NCBI GenBank assembly: GCA_028753945.1
Contig: JAPNXP010000002.1
Coordinates: 12,276,001-12,340,000, forward strand
Origin: Hexactinellida sp. DTS-2022
Taxonomy: Eukaryota > Porifera > Hexactinellida
DNA: 64,000 nucleotides
Reading direction: 5' to 3'
The notes below the pieces were generated by a model. That model made no database searches and was not told where the DNA came from. It saw only the letters and a list, made by a program, of their open reading frames with translations. Both the position numbers and the translations under genes were made by a program. Shown piece by piece: positions 32,639-42,776 of the stretch. The stretch's first letter is position 1, and each line of letters starts with the position of its first letter.

Positions 32639-33402
32639 AGACAGATCCATTGGAACATCACTTTGGCCTATATCGTATGATGTCAGGTGCAAACTATCAT
32701 ATCTCGTATCTTCAAATCCTTGAAACTGAACGCCGCCTCAAGTTATCCAACATAATAAAGATTTTTGCTTCACCACAAGATTGTGGCTTATATTCAATTC
32801 AGAAATTTATTGATTCATACTCATCCCTTGATACGAATAATGGCGATGAAATCGATGTCCAACTAGTCTGGGATGAAATTGATGATCTAACTTCCATTGA
32901 ATGTAGTTTACAGACTCTTCACTCATTAGCTTTTATTACTGGTTATGCAGTACATAAATATATTTTAAAAACTCAGCCATGTCATGTTTGCATTGATCTT
33001 TTGACCATTGACAAATACTATATTTTGATGAAGATTCACAACCCGAGTTCAGGCTTTTGCAATTAACTGACCGTGGTGACCTAAAGTATCCATCTGATTT
33101 ATCCTCGAATCTATAGTAACTTTATGGAAGACGTTAATTGCAATTGAAAGCAAAGACAACTTGTTGGCGATATTGAGGGAAGGATCATCCAGAAATTTTT
33201 TGTGAAAGTAACCTTGATATTCTTAGAAGAGGCGATTGCTAAATTGAGTTGCATTTCTTGTGGTGTCTCTATTTTGACTATCCTAAAAAATCTTATTTTC
33301 ACTTGCGCCAACTGTTTACTAGCTAACAAGGTTAATAATTATAACTCCGCTGTTGCATCTAAAGGTATAGAAAAGCGAAAACTGAAGAAGTTCTCACATT
33401 AA
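32639..33402 (+). pseudogene. P1 transposase, part 3: C-terminal region
   Basis: Continues from the interrupted site with QTDPLEHHFGLYRMMSG, the block that follows the insertion domain in P transposases, then ETERRLKLSNIIKIF. Further C-terminal landmarks are FITGYAVHKYILK and the paired cysteines of QPCHVCIDLL. A frameshift near 33040 leads to LTDRGDLKYPSDL, then CNCN-like and FTCANCLLANKVNNYNSAV, ending KRKLKKFSH and a stop at 33400-33402. The same end (KLKKFST) closes copy P3. The right inverted end of P1 begins about 175 bp later. Confidence 0.87.
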
Positions 33403-33653
33403 TGAAATACACCAGAAGGCTACTCTTCTATTATTATTATTGTTATTATTATTGTTATTTGAACCCACATTATTATTTATGTATTCTTATCATTGTTGTT
33501 AAGTAAGCAATAAAGACTCAATAGAGAAAATCTATTAATTTAGTAGAATTATTTATTATAACAGATTAATTTCTAAAATTAATCTCATCGTACACTACTT
33601 CATCCATGGTACATTTGATGGTAGGCCTTATATAGAGTAGGCTATGCTATAAC

Positions 33654-33948
33654 CAATAAATTTGTATGGGATTTGCTCGGGGACGCACCTAAAGCTGCAA
33701 AATTATCACTATATCCAATATATCACTATATCCATTATCTCTACAGTAGAGCCTCTGAACAACGGACACCTTCGGACCGGAACCGTTGTCCGTTATTTAG
33801 AGGTTGTCCGCTATTTAGAGGTTGCTTTTCTATTAGACATATGCTAATTAAATAAATCCGTGCCACGAGGGTTGTCCGTTATTTAGAGGTTGTCCGCTAT
33901 TTGGAGTGTCCGTTATGGGAGGCTCCACTGTATATCTATTATGTACTG
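33654..33948. mobile_element. Pogo-type MITE (copy B), right part, with a nested MITE
   Basis: The segment ATTTGCTCGGGGACGCACC and the ATCACTATATCCAATATATC words match the inverse of copy A (13690-13884). It ends TATGTACTG before TA at 33949-33950. It is interrupted by a different MITE at 33744-33930. Confidence 0.82.
33744..33930. mobile_element. Pogo-type MITE nested in MITE copy B
   Basis: Starts CAGTAGAGCCTCTGAACAAC and ends GTTATGGGAGGCTCCACTG, flanked by TA (33742-33743, 33931-33932). Inside, TTGTCCGTTATTTAGAGG is repeated. It is 187 bp and non-coding. Confidence 0.85.
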
Positions 33949-33954
33949 TATTCA

Positions 33955-34090
33955 CTAAGAAATATTGTTGTACTTAAGTACATACTTAACTAAGTACGAA
34001 TTTGAATTTAATAGCACAGCATAATAGTGTATGGAATGCTATTTTAATATTTTGCTGTATTATTTTAACTTTAAAAATAATATTCTCTTT
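33955..34090. repeat. Right member of the inverted pair around the nest
   Basis: TACTTAAGTACATACTTAAC and TGCTGTATTATTTTAACTTT are the inverse of the segment at 24130-24235. The sequence between the two members is entirely inserted mobile DNA. Confidence 0.8.
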
Positions 34091-34384
34091 GAATTTCCTG
34101 CGATTTGTGTGCTTGAGAAAAACAGTATCTTTTAGAAAACAACAACTAATAGTAATAAATGTTGAAAATAGAATCATAAACTTCCCCTATGGTAAAGCAA
34201 GCACTACAGAAATCTAATACAATGTTCATTTAAATACCAACGTCTAAGGGTCAATAACAGAAAGTTCTTATAAGTTAAGTTAACTTAGTAGGCTACTTAA
34301 GTTTTGTACTTTAAGTACACACTAAAATCTTAGCGAATATGACTTAAGTACTTATTTAACTTTAAAGTGAATACGGGCCGCGAA

Positions 34385-34620
34385 CACAAATTCGATATAA
34401 GTGACGAACAAAGACAAAATTGAGAATTCGGGCTTCGAGGTGATCATCTCAAAGAAATTATCTATCCCCTATCTAAATTTGAAATCTATGCCGGCTGGCC
34501 GGAACTCCATCAGAACGATTTTAGATTGTACATCTTATAGCATAAAACTATAGTAGTACCCTAGTACCCTACTATAAAGTATTTACTAAAATGCGCATAT
34601 GCTAAATAGCTATCAGAAGC
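34385..34620. repeat. Partial third copy of the 22.4-24.0 kb palindrome arm
   Basis: TGACGAACAAAG, GGGCTTCGAGGTGATCATCT, GGCTGGCCGGAACTCC and AGCATAAAACTATAGTAG match the left arm near 22850-23050, diverged and without the mirror arm. Confidence 0.75.
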
Positions 34621-34715
34621 ACATTTTAGCAGTAACCGTTCGATTTAAAATGGGAGTTTAATTAAATATTTATTTCGGTATCAATCAGAAAAATTTATCC
34701 CGGAAATTCTAATAA

Positions 34716-34805
34716 AAATCGCGACCACAGGTCTGGTGCACAGACCCTGAAAGTTTGAGCCTCAGATAATCAAACTCTGGCCTGTACAGAGGATACGGAC
34801 AAACT
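34716..34805. repeat. Diverged fragment of the hairpin-array unit end
   Basis: ATCGCGACCACAGGTCTGG, CCTGAAAGTTTGAGCC and AGAGGATACGGACAAA resemble the unit-end variant seen at 20650-20760. No hairpin follows; the sequence runs into AACTAACTAACTAA. Confidence 0.5.
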
Positions 34806-34885
34806 AACTAACTAATCAAGGTTTCATTGCTGACAAAAGGACACTTAGCCAGAAAAAAAAGACATATGATCACCCTTCACTAAAT

Positions 34886-35170
34886 CATAGGCGTCGTTGC
34901 AGGGGGGGGCAGCATACCCAGATTTCGTCCTCAGATGGCGTTTGTCTTGAAAATTAGTTGAAACAGTGGATGATAACAGGTTTTTAATTTGCCCCAATAT
35001 GTCAAGTTGCATAAAGCTTTCTCAGTAAATTTAAATCTCACTTACGTTATTAATTTAAAAATTATGTGTAATTTTTGCGTATTAATTGCAACATAAAATA
35101 AATGTCTTTTAAATGTTCTCTGGCTGCCCCCCCAGATTTTCAGAAAAATTGGAAAGTTCGACGCCTATTG
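34886..35170. mobile_element. hAT-type MITE with 8-bp duplication CACTAAAT
   Basis: Tips CATAGGCGTCG and CGACGCCTATTG; direct repeats CACTAAAT at 34878-34885 and 35171-35178. Internally GCAGGGGGGGGCAGC and GGCTGCCCCCCCAGA extend the inverted ends. It is 285 bp and non-coding. Confidence 0.88.
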
Positions 35171-35467
35171 CACTAAATACATCACAAACTCAGTATATCA
35201 AGCTTGACATGAAAGTGACAAATAATCTATGTTATTAAACTCGATTGTTGTGTGTTTGTGTGTTTGTTTTTCGGATTGTATCAAAGTGATAGGGGAATAC
35301 AAACCGGCATTTATAATTGAGATAAGTATTCAAATAAATACCATATTTAGAGGGCAAAATGATTCAAGGCTACAGAGTCTAATAGCGTATAAAAAGCTGA
35401 TCGAGGAGTTATAATATATTCGAGGTGTTAGGCTCAATATACATTAAACGCAAACCCAGTGTAGACT

Positions 35468-35811
35468 CAGGGTTGATAAAAATCATGATTTAAAAAAAAA
35501 TCAAAAAAATCCGATTTTTTTGATTTAAATCAGAGTTTTGATTTTAATTGTTTTTTTTGCAATCTAGATCACACTGGCGTATATTATTTGGCTAATAGAT
35601 TAATTACATTGTTCATGACTCATTATCAATGTATTTCTTTTCTTTTCACAAAAATTTACAATAGACATAAAAAATCTGATTTAAATCAAAAAGTCTGATT
35701 TAAATCAAAAATATCCGATTTTTTTTATTTAAATCAGATTTTTGATTTAAATAATGATTTTTATTAATAAAAATCATTGATTTAAATCATGATTTAAATC
35801 AAACAACCCTG
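35468..35811. mobile_element. hAT-type MITE made of GATTTAAATC words
   Basis: Begins CAGGGTTGATAAAAATCATG and ends AAATCAAACAACCCTG. The flanks AGTGTAGA and AGTGTAGT form an 8-bp duplication with one change if the element starts one base earlier at CT. The inside is made of ATTTAAATC repeats. It lies just beyond the 3' end of TAF2. Confidence 0.82.
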
Positions 35812-35883
35812 AGTGTAGTATTCAATATATCATCTATTTTAATATAATTTGAATAATTACACTAGTAACGCAGAAGAATATGA

Positions 35884-38800
35884 TTAATTTGGATGCAAAC
35901 TACTGTGAGCTGTCTTTTCTTTTAAATCAATTACAACTCCTAAAGACTGTGGAAGACAAGCAGGAGTAACACGACCGTACAAAACTAGATAGAGATTAGT
36001 TAAAAGCATTCGTATTTGTGGATTGAAAGCTGTAAAGAAATTCATTAATTTCCACAATCGTTCAACTAATTCCGGTTTGTTCATTCTAGAAGATTTCTTT
36101 TTTATAAAAGGTGGAGTGTTAATTAACAATTGAACAGCTTTTGATCTAAAACTGATTGTATTATGATTTTCAATTAAATCTAGAAAATACTCGAATATCT
36201 GTTCATCCTGTAGGGATGCTAGAACATCTGTTATAGCAGTTAGAGCTGCATATTGTACATTAGAATACTGACCATGGATGTAAGAAGTAAAAAAGTCCAC
36301 GTTTGTAGGTATAAAATCATAAGATTGGAAGAGCCTTATGGTAGCTAAACAACTGCAGGTGATTACATACTTGTAGGATGGCAGCAGTTTTTCAATGTTC
36401 ATTAAATGTATTATTGTTCTTACTATTTCTATTACTTCTTTCGAGAGAGATAAAAAATGTTGTTGAGTAGATATCGTGGTTGGCTTTGAGGATAAATAAG
36501 TTAATGGAATCGTAAGCGAAAATGACATTGCTTTAACTAATGAAGCTATGTAGAAATCATCTGAATAGTCATTGGAGGTATTTTCATTGTATTTCAAGAG
36601 GTCAAGTAGAAAATTCAAAATCTCTTTAGGCGTTTGTTGCTGCTGATTACGAATACCAGCGATTGCAATAGGCATTTCTTTTTGCAAGAAATAATAACCA
36701 AAATTAGAGAAATCATTTGGTGCTATAATGTTTGGAGATTCTTTACTCCCGTATAGTTTGTAAAAACAGTCCAGCATATTCATAGAGGTATCATCATAAT
36801 AGTATTTGTTGAGAAGTGGAATAAGAGATTGTATACACATAATCCTTACTCGGTAGAATATACTCGTGTCCAATAACATCTCGACTAATTGAGCAATCAC
36901 TTCTTTGTTATAACCTTGTGTCAGAGTATTGATCGAGTCTCTTTGGCTAAGGACATCTCTGTCATGTTTCAAAAGGTTCATCCACATGAGAGTAGGCTGA
37001 TCCACGGATATCTTACTCAACCAATACATTTGAGGGTCGGGTTTCACCCAAAGAAGTGGATATTCAAGCTCATTTGCCGTCAAATCCACTTCAATCTCGA
37101 GGCTGTTGTATAATACGCATTTCTGCTTACGTTTTGTTCTCTTTAACTTAGAGTGAAATTGAATCTCATGTTTGGTTATTACATCTTCAATTTGTATCGT
37201 ATGTAGATAGAAAGTATCTAACTCCTGTACGACAATAGCTAATGGACCAGTAAATTTGGCTTTTGTATTAGAAGATTCTTGCTTAATTTCAATGTCCAGG
37301 CTATTTTTTCGGCGATTAAACTCGTATCGAATTGAGATCGACGGAATGCCGTCTGAACATACCCAGTTGTACATAAAGCTGCTAATATCCTTCCCAGAAA
37401 CTGTCAAAATAAGGCGTACAAATCCAACAGTAGAGACGAGCATAGTGCCCCAATCTAATGAGTTCGAGCTTTTCGAGGCCTGAGAACAGAGAGCTAAGAT
37501 TTTCTGTAGTACTTTCAGAAGTATATCTTTCCCAATACGCAGTGATAACATTCTCATTACTAAAGATGCCCTGTCGAAAAATGCATTAAGTTCTTCGCTT
37601 GTAGCAAGCAAGGGGTGAAAAAAATTATCGGTATAAGTTGTATGTCGCCTATCAGTCGAACTTTGAGGTTTAGTAGAATTTATTGAAAGTGGTGCAAGCG
37701 TTGGTAGCTGTTCAGGACTGGAATAAAGAGCGAATGTGTTTGTTCCAGGTTGTGCATAGAACTCTGACACAGATTCTATTTTATCTCTGATAGCAAAATT
37801 GTACTCATTTGTTCCAAAAACACTTTTGAAAATTAACCCTGAAGCATATCCATTTATACCATGGATAATCCAGTAGTCATTCCAAGAAGCAGAACATAAA
37901 AAACAACCGAAATATTGAGCAGTTATCGCTTGAATAAATACTTTTCTAGTCTCAATAGCTTGATCAATTATTTCCCTGGGGTGGAGTAGATCTACACTGC
38001 AAATAGTAAGGGAAGAGTAAGACAACCAGTTTGGTATACAATCAGATACAAATACAATTTTATACATTGGATATGGTAGTACTAAGTTCAGTAGGTCATG
38101 TAGATAGTCATATACTCTCTGAAGAAAGGATACTGTGTGTTCTACTATATGGAACATACCAGGAAGATAGAAATAGGTTGCTTGTCGGTTAACAGGATCT
38201 GGGTACACCTCGAAGGTACCCACAACTAATCCTATGTTCGGTGCGGAAGTAGGTATATTATTCTGATACTTGAATATCTTTCTTTTAGTTTCTACCATAA
38301 ACTTATGGTCAATGAGTTCACCTGTAGCCACTGCGAAAGAAGTGCTAGGACAACAAATATTAATCTCCCAAGTACACAGCTCAGAATAGCAATCCACACA
38401 AGGAAACCAAAGCCTAGAGTTATTTCCTTGTGTAGTAGTGTACATATGACAGCCCTGAGGTGGTGCTATATTATCTATTAGTAGGGACGTATGGGGAATG
38501 ATAAACTGAATTCCACCCTTCGGTTTATCAAGTTTACATTCAATGTTCAACTTGATTTTGTTAGAGGAATATAATTCTGACGGAGGCAATGAGATTATGA
38601 GCTCTCCCAAAGCTTTAGGTAAATCCAAATCTGAAGTGAAAACATTTTCTTTGTTCGATTGGAAGAAAAACTTCGCGTCTCTTCGGATCTTATTGTTATA
38701 ACAAACCTCTAAACAGGGGTCAATATAAGTGAATTTAGCTTCTTTATTATTTACCAATAGTTTGATAATGCTGAGCTGTTGGCAGTTCAGAAAAATACGG

Positions 38801-38967
38801 GGTGGCTTTGAAGGGTTTTGTTGGATAAAGTTTAACTGTGTGTTTAGGCTAATAGAGCGCTTCTTGAAGTCTATATCTGTAATATTTATCACTTGTGATA
38901 CTAGCTTGAAACCTCGTGAGCTAGTGGGTAACTGAGGTTCAGATATAAACGAAGTTTGGCGACGCAT
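35884..38967 (-). CDS. TAF2: TAF2, TFIID subunit 2 (1027 aa, single exon)
   Basis: TAF2 is a subunit of the general transcription factor TFIID and contacts core-promoter DNA around the initiator. The protein has the M1-aminopeptidase-like fold of TAF2. The N-terminal beta domain includes GGIQFIIPHTS (about 151-161) and NSRLWFPCVDCYSELCTWEI (about 183-202). The region where active peptidases carry HExxH reads AITAQYFGCF (about 348-357), so the zinc site is absent, as expected for TAF2. SWNDYWIIHGINGYASGL (about 361-378) follows, then a C-terminal HEAT-like helical half. The first ATG, at 38967, fits the usual start of the family. Animal TAF2 is typically near 1200 residues, so this one is short at the C-terminus. 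No frameshift or intron is seen, which could mean an intron-poor gene or a retrocopy. It is the only clear host gene here. Confidence 0.93.
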   Translation of the reverse strand: MRRQTSFISEPQLPTSSRGFKLVSQVINITDIDFKKRSISLNTQLNFIQQNPSKPPRIFLNCQQLSIIKLLVNNKEAKFTYIDPCLEVCYNNKIRRDAKFFFQSNKENVFTSDLDLPKALGELIISLPPSELYSSNKIKLNIECKLDKPKGGIQFIIPHTSLLIDNIAPPQGCHMYTTTQGNNSRLWFPCVDCYSELCTWEINICCPSTSFAVATGELIDHKFMVETKRKIFKYQNNIPTSAPNIGLVVGTFEVYPDPVNRQATYFYLPGMFHIVEHTVSFLQRVYDYLHDLLNLVLPYPMYKIVFVSDCIPNWLSYSSLTICSVDLLHPREIIDQAIETRKVFIQAITAQYFGCFLCSASWNDYWIIHGINGYASGLIFKSVFGTNEYNFAIRDKIESVSEFYAQPGTNTFALYSSPEQLPTLAPLSINSTKPQSSTDRRHTTYTDNFFHPLLATSEELNAFFDRASLVMRMLSLRIGKDILLKVLQKILALCSQASKSSNSLDWGTMLVSTVGFVRLILTVSGKDISSFMYNWVCSDGIPSISIRYEFNRRKNSLDIEIKQESSNTKAKFTGPLAIVVQELDTFYLHTIQIEDVITKHEIQFHSKLKRTKRKQKCVLYNSLEIEVDLTANELEYPLLWVKPDPQMYWLSKISVDQPTLMWMNLLKHDRDVLSQRDSINTLTQGYNKEVIAQLVEMLLDTSIFYRVRIMCIQSLIPLLNKYYYDDTSMNMLDCFYKLYGSKESPNIIAPNDFSNFGYYFLQKEMPIAIAGIRNQQQQTPKEILNFLLDLLKYNENTSNDYSDDFYIASLVKAMSFSLTIPLTYLSSKPTTISTQQHFLSLSKEVIEIVRTIIHLMNIEKLLPSYKYVITCSCLATIRLFQSYDFIPTNVDFFTSYIHGQYSNVQYAALTAITDVLASLQDEQIFEYFLDLIENHNTISFRSKAVQLLINTPPFIKKKSSRMNKPELVERLWKLMNFFTAFNPQIRMLLTNLYLVLYGRVTPACLPQSLGVVIDLKEKTAHSSLHPN

Positions 38968-39294
38968 AATTAATTATAATCTCAAAAAGGAAAATCAAAA
39001 TAATAAATAGATTGTTTTCTGATAAATAGTTCCTAAATCTATACAATTATTCTGATACATAAAGTAAACCTGACTAGAAGTTTCGAATACATGGAGGCCT
39101 TCATCTAGGTGCGCAGCGCGCACCCATAGGATTTCAATACTAATTTTGGTCTTTTTAGCTAAATGTACTATTTTGGTAAATTTGGGTGCGCTGTTGAAAA
39201 ATCTATACACGTATCACCTATGGCCCTGTTGTATGAGATTTTACTACCAAGAGATTCTTTCTACTTTAAATACAAGGACCATGGATGATTCATT
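38968..39294. other. Upstream region of TAF2
   Basis: About 330 bp with no gene. This is where a TAF2 promoter and 5' leader would lie. No clear TATA box or initiator could be chosen with confidence. Confidence 0.3.
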
Positions 39295-40518
39295 GCTATG
39301 AGATTCTTACTATCACTGATATTAATTATCACCTGTTTTCTCAACATCTATACTACTTAATATAATTGCGTGTGTTAACCACATGAATTATAAGCAATTT
39401 ATAAAGGAATAACAAGAATTTGATTGCGATATGTAATGGATTAAATTCCATTTACTAATATAATTAGTATTACTATAGTTAGTGACTAACTGCATTAGCT
39501 GTTGTTTTCTCCACGCGTTCATTGTATCGAAATGATAACTGACGAACAAGTCCACGTCTAGCATCAATGTAACATCCACTAATCCTACGTCTGGTTCTTT
39601 TGACTTTATGTAATTTTTAGCACGAAAGAAAAGACATCGGTCTCCCAAATCTGACCATAATCGATTTGAGATTTCAGAAGGTATTCTGTTTGTGAGTGTC
39701 CACTAACTTGACATCCAAGTAAAGCAAATAAATCCAGCTCCCTGTATTCCAATCAGGGATGCAAATGAGTCAATGGGTCAGATGGGTCATGGGTCATGCA
39801 TGACCCATCAATAATTTGTTAGAATTTAATGTATTCGGGGGAAATACAATTATAATGCGTAGTTATATGCGAATTGCCACACATAAATATTTAATCAAGG
39901 AGTTATTATCAACAATTATGTTTTGCCACATTAACATTATTGTCCAAACCTATTCAAGTTTAACGATGATCCAAAATGCATGGAGGAAGTTTCGATTGAT
40001 TCAAATCAAAGATAGCAAATGAGTTGGTATATAGTTGAACAGACTCGTATCAAGTTCAAAATAAAAACAAGCCGACGATTCTGTTAAATTGTATGGTAAT
40101 TATAATCTTATTACAAAAAGTTGCACCATCAAAATGTATAATCCATCTTCATTTAAATATTTCTTCTAGAGTGCCTTTAAAGCTCGGAATATTATAAATT
40201 ACCAACGAAATTAGATGTTGCCAGACACTGTGGAAGCTGTCTCTGTAGTTTTGGAAGGGTACAAAACAACATAATTTCTTGAGTTAAATTAAAACATTTT
40301 AAACAATATTCTCTTACAATTAAACTGTGCTGTATTTTAATATAATGGATCAGGGTGGGTAACGAGATAATGGATGGGTCATGGGCACTTCATGTGAACC
40401 ATTTGAAGCTCTGATACCAATGAATTTGTATATCTTGATACGTATACATGTAGAGTATTTTTTCCGAATACAGCAGATATTGTTAGAAAAAAAACAATTC
40501 ACATCGGGTTCAATAGAC

Positions 40519-40765
40519 CATGGCCTACTATATAATACGGCTAGATAAGTCAAGTATTTGCCATTTTATTTCCAGGCCAGTGTTTACTTTCTAATTGCTC
40601 GTAAAATAAATCACCTATTGTCATGGAATAAACTAACTTAGGTTTTCAAATACGCTGGAAACATCTAAAATATTAATTACCATATATGGGTATGTATATT
40701 TGATTACGTCATTGTGGTTAAATCCGATGAGAAATCATTCTCAAAAGTATTTTAGATGTTTCATA
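40519..40765. mobile_element. P-type MITE, truncated second copy
   Basis: Starts CATGGCCTACTATATAATAC and follows the left arm of the MITE at 54369-55167, then jumps directly into the inner part of the right arm (GATTACGTCATTGTGG) and breaks off after TTTTAGATGTTTC. The loop and the outer right arm are missing. Confidence 0.85.
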
Positions 40766-40817
40766 GTTGGTTCTCCCAGCATAGCTGTTGTAAACAACTT
40801 TATACGAACCTTTTTAA

Positions 40818-40864
40818 CATTTTGAAAATAGATACGCATAAAAAGCGTATCTATTTTCAAAATG
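40818..40864. repeat. Perfect 20-bp hairpin
   Basis: CATTTTGAAAATAGATACGC, 7-base loop ATAAAAA, then the exact complement. The role is unknown; it may be a MITE core or a replication-slippage product. Confidence 0.85.
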
Positions 40865-41055
40865 AATTTTTTGAAAAAATTACCTAAAATATTTGGATAG
40901 AGAAAATATTACTCTATGAATTGTTTTCATTTCTTAGCCGATCAATGTAATTGCAAACAAACAAACAAATACAAAGAAAACATAACAAAGCATCATAAAA
41001 TATAAATTGATGCTGTACAATAACAACAATACTGTAGTATTAATTATACAAAATA

Positions 41056-41193
41056 CTTATATGGAGCTGAGTTACTGGAAACTGAAGTGGTTTTTATTTA
41101 TGTCTAAATTCCATTTCTGAGGTTATGAGTCTTTTAGAATTCAAAAACTTCTTATATGGCAGTTCAGTTACCAGTAACTGAGCTCCATATAAG
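41056..41193. mobile_element. Small MITE with TA flanks
   Basis: Ends CTTATATGGAGCTGAGTTAC and its near complement GTAACTGAGCTCCATATAAG, with TA on both sides. It is 138 bp, non-coding, and differs from the CAGT-type MITEs. Confidence 0.75.
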
Positions 41194-41667
41194 TAATCTG
41201 TTAATTATATTAGCAAATTTTTATATTGCAATGGAATTTATTTCATTACATATCATAATCAAATTCTTGTTAATCCTTTATAAATTGGTTATTCATGTGG
41301 TTAACACGAATTATAATGAGAACAGATATTGAGAAAAAAGGTGATAAAGCATAACAGTGGTATGTAGTAACAAAATTCGAGCTGTGCCGACAGCATATTC
41401 CTTGGAGGCACTATCTTTAGGTGGCCACAGGCTAGTTAATTGATAGTGCCTCCAAAAGAACATTCTGTCGGCACACTTGTAATTTTGGATGTTTTCGCCC
41501 TGTCATCAACGCCTCAGGGTCTTAAGACCCATTTATCAAGTGTTGACGATTCAAAGAATGATTCATAAATTGGAAGTTGATTTCTATCTCAATTAAACCA
41601 TCTTGAGTTTAATGCAATTCATTGATTTATCTATACTATTAAAACACAAGCCTGGGTGGGTGGGTAT

Positions 41668-42776
41668 TAGGGGTGTCGACGAATCCTCAAATTCTAACAG
41701 CCGGTTCTCGAACCCTTTGCCAAGCTAATACCCGGATATACTCGGGTACCCGGGTATTATTTTTAAGTTCATAGAATACTTTACAACATGCCTTTAATAA
41801 ATAGTAAGATCATTGTATACACATCGAATCATGGATTTTTCAATTTTTATAAGAAAGACTCGTTAGCAAATTAACAAAAATGATTCTTTATTTACTATCA
41901 GTATAGTAAATTAATTTTAGGGCTGAAACGAATATTCGAAATGTAACGAACGAACCTTTTTCTAAACGAACGAATATTCGAATATTCGTTCGTTTGGATG
42001 ACTAAGCATTAAATCAATTTCTAGGAACAAAATACATTGGAAAATAGGTTTTTGATCATGTTACAATGGTATAATAATAGTTACAAAGTGTATTATACAC
42101 AAGTTAACTAATAATCAGCTAGTTTAGGTAGGAATTTATATTTACGATCTCTCTAAGCTATACAAAAGTATTGTGTTGTCCAAAATTACTCAACTTATAT
42201 CCGTTTCAATCTAATATTCGTCCAAACGAATATTCGTTCAATCATTTCGAACGAATATTCGAATATTCAGTATATTCGTTTCAGCCCTAAAATTAAATAT
42301 GAGAAATAACAAAGAAATATTGATATTGTTGATAAGAAAATGTTCTAACTTCTATGTATCTCTGTCTAACTAAATGTTATTCTAAAATAATCTGAAATAT
42401 ACTATTTACTGTAAACTTTTGAAATATCCTTTTAGAAATACTAAGGAATCTAAGGATGAGTCACTCAAACTTGACCTTAATTTAGTAATGAAGAGCCCAG
42501 CAGAAGAAAAAGCTCTTTCAGCTTCTACACTGGTACACGAAATATTATAGAGGGCTTGCTCTAACAGGAGTATATTCTTTGATTTTGTTCCGGTTAGCTC
42601 ACAAAGTTTGAATTATTTGTTCAGTGTATCGAATTCACTCTCCAAATTTTTCCAAAGTCTTTTATATAATGCGCAATACTCGGGCATTCGAATTAAATTA
42701 CCCGGGTATCGAATCTCATTCGATTTTTTGGAACCGAGTATTTACCCGGGTATCTGAGAACCGGTTGACACCCCTA
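41668..42776. mobile_element. hAT-type element with perfect 8-bp duplication, inside the Helitron
   Basis: Tips TAGGGGTGTCGACG and GGTTGACACCCCTA, flanked by GTGGGTAT at 41660-41667 and 42777-42784. CCGGTTCTCG and ACCCGGGTA words near the left end are mirrored near the right end. It is 1.1 kb. No transposase is recognised, and a second MITE sits inside. Confidence 0.9.
41918..42289. mobile_element. MITE with TAGGGCTGAAACGAATAT ends, nested in the hAT element
   Basis: Inverted ends TTTTAGGGCTGAAACGAATA and its complement, followed by many CGAACGAATATTCG words. The flanking bases are themselves AT-palindromic, so a target duplication cannot be called. The tips resemble hAT MITEs. Confidence 0.8.

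Larger units (their letters stand above)
24545..33646 (+). mobile_element. P-superfamily transposon (P1), 9.1 kb including nested insertions
   Basis: Inverted ends CATAGCCTACTCTATATTTG and its near complement at 33622-33646, about 70 bp long; the right one has a 10-bp deletion. Flanks CTATAAT and CTATAAC form a 7-bp duplication with one change. The target is copy B of the MITE; the intact sequence around the site can be read in copy A near 13790-13810. Inside lie a THAP transposase gene in three pieces, a small MITE, a Mutator-like element and a 3.2-kb inverted-repeat element. Confidence 0.9.
39295..41360. repeat. 2-kb segment bounded by inverted repeats
   Basis: The left end (about 39295-39460) and right end (about 41210-41360) are inverted copies. 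Matching words are GTTAACCACATGAAT, AATTTATAAAGGA, TAACAAGAATTTGATT and ATATGTAATG. The inside is AT-rich; it includes a truncated P-type MITE, a perfect 20-bp hairpin and a small MITE. A minus-strand frame at 39388-39648 has no recognisable domain. It may be an old transposon that lost its gene. Confidence 0.7.

Noticed and set aside
32410-32661. Frames reading GNSMSSQPVISPLSIDLSVN on both sides of the 3.2-kb element
   Set aside because: They arise from the two identical inverted arms entering the P gene frame; not an independent gene.
39388-39648. 86-codon minus-strand frame with VDVTLMLDVDLFVSYHFDTM
   Set aside because: No family recognised; it partly overlaps an inverted repeat. It could be a gene relic, but I cannot support it.
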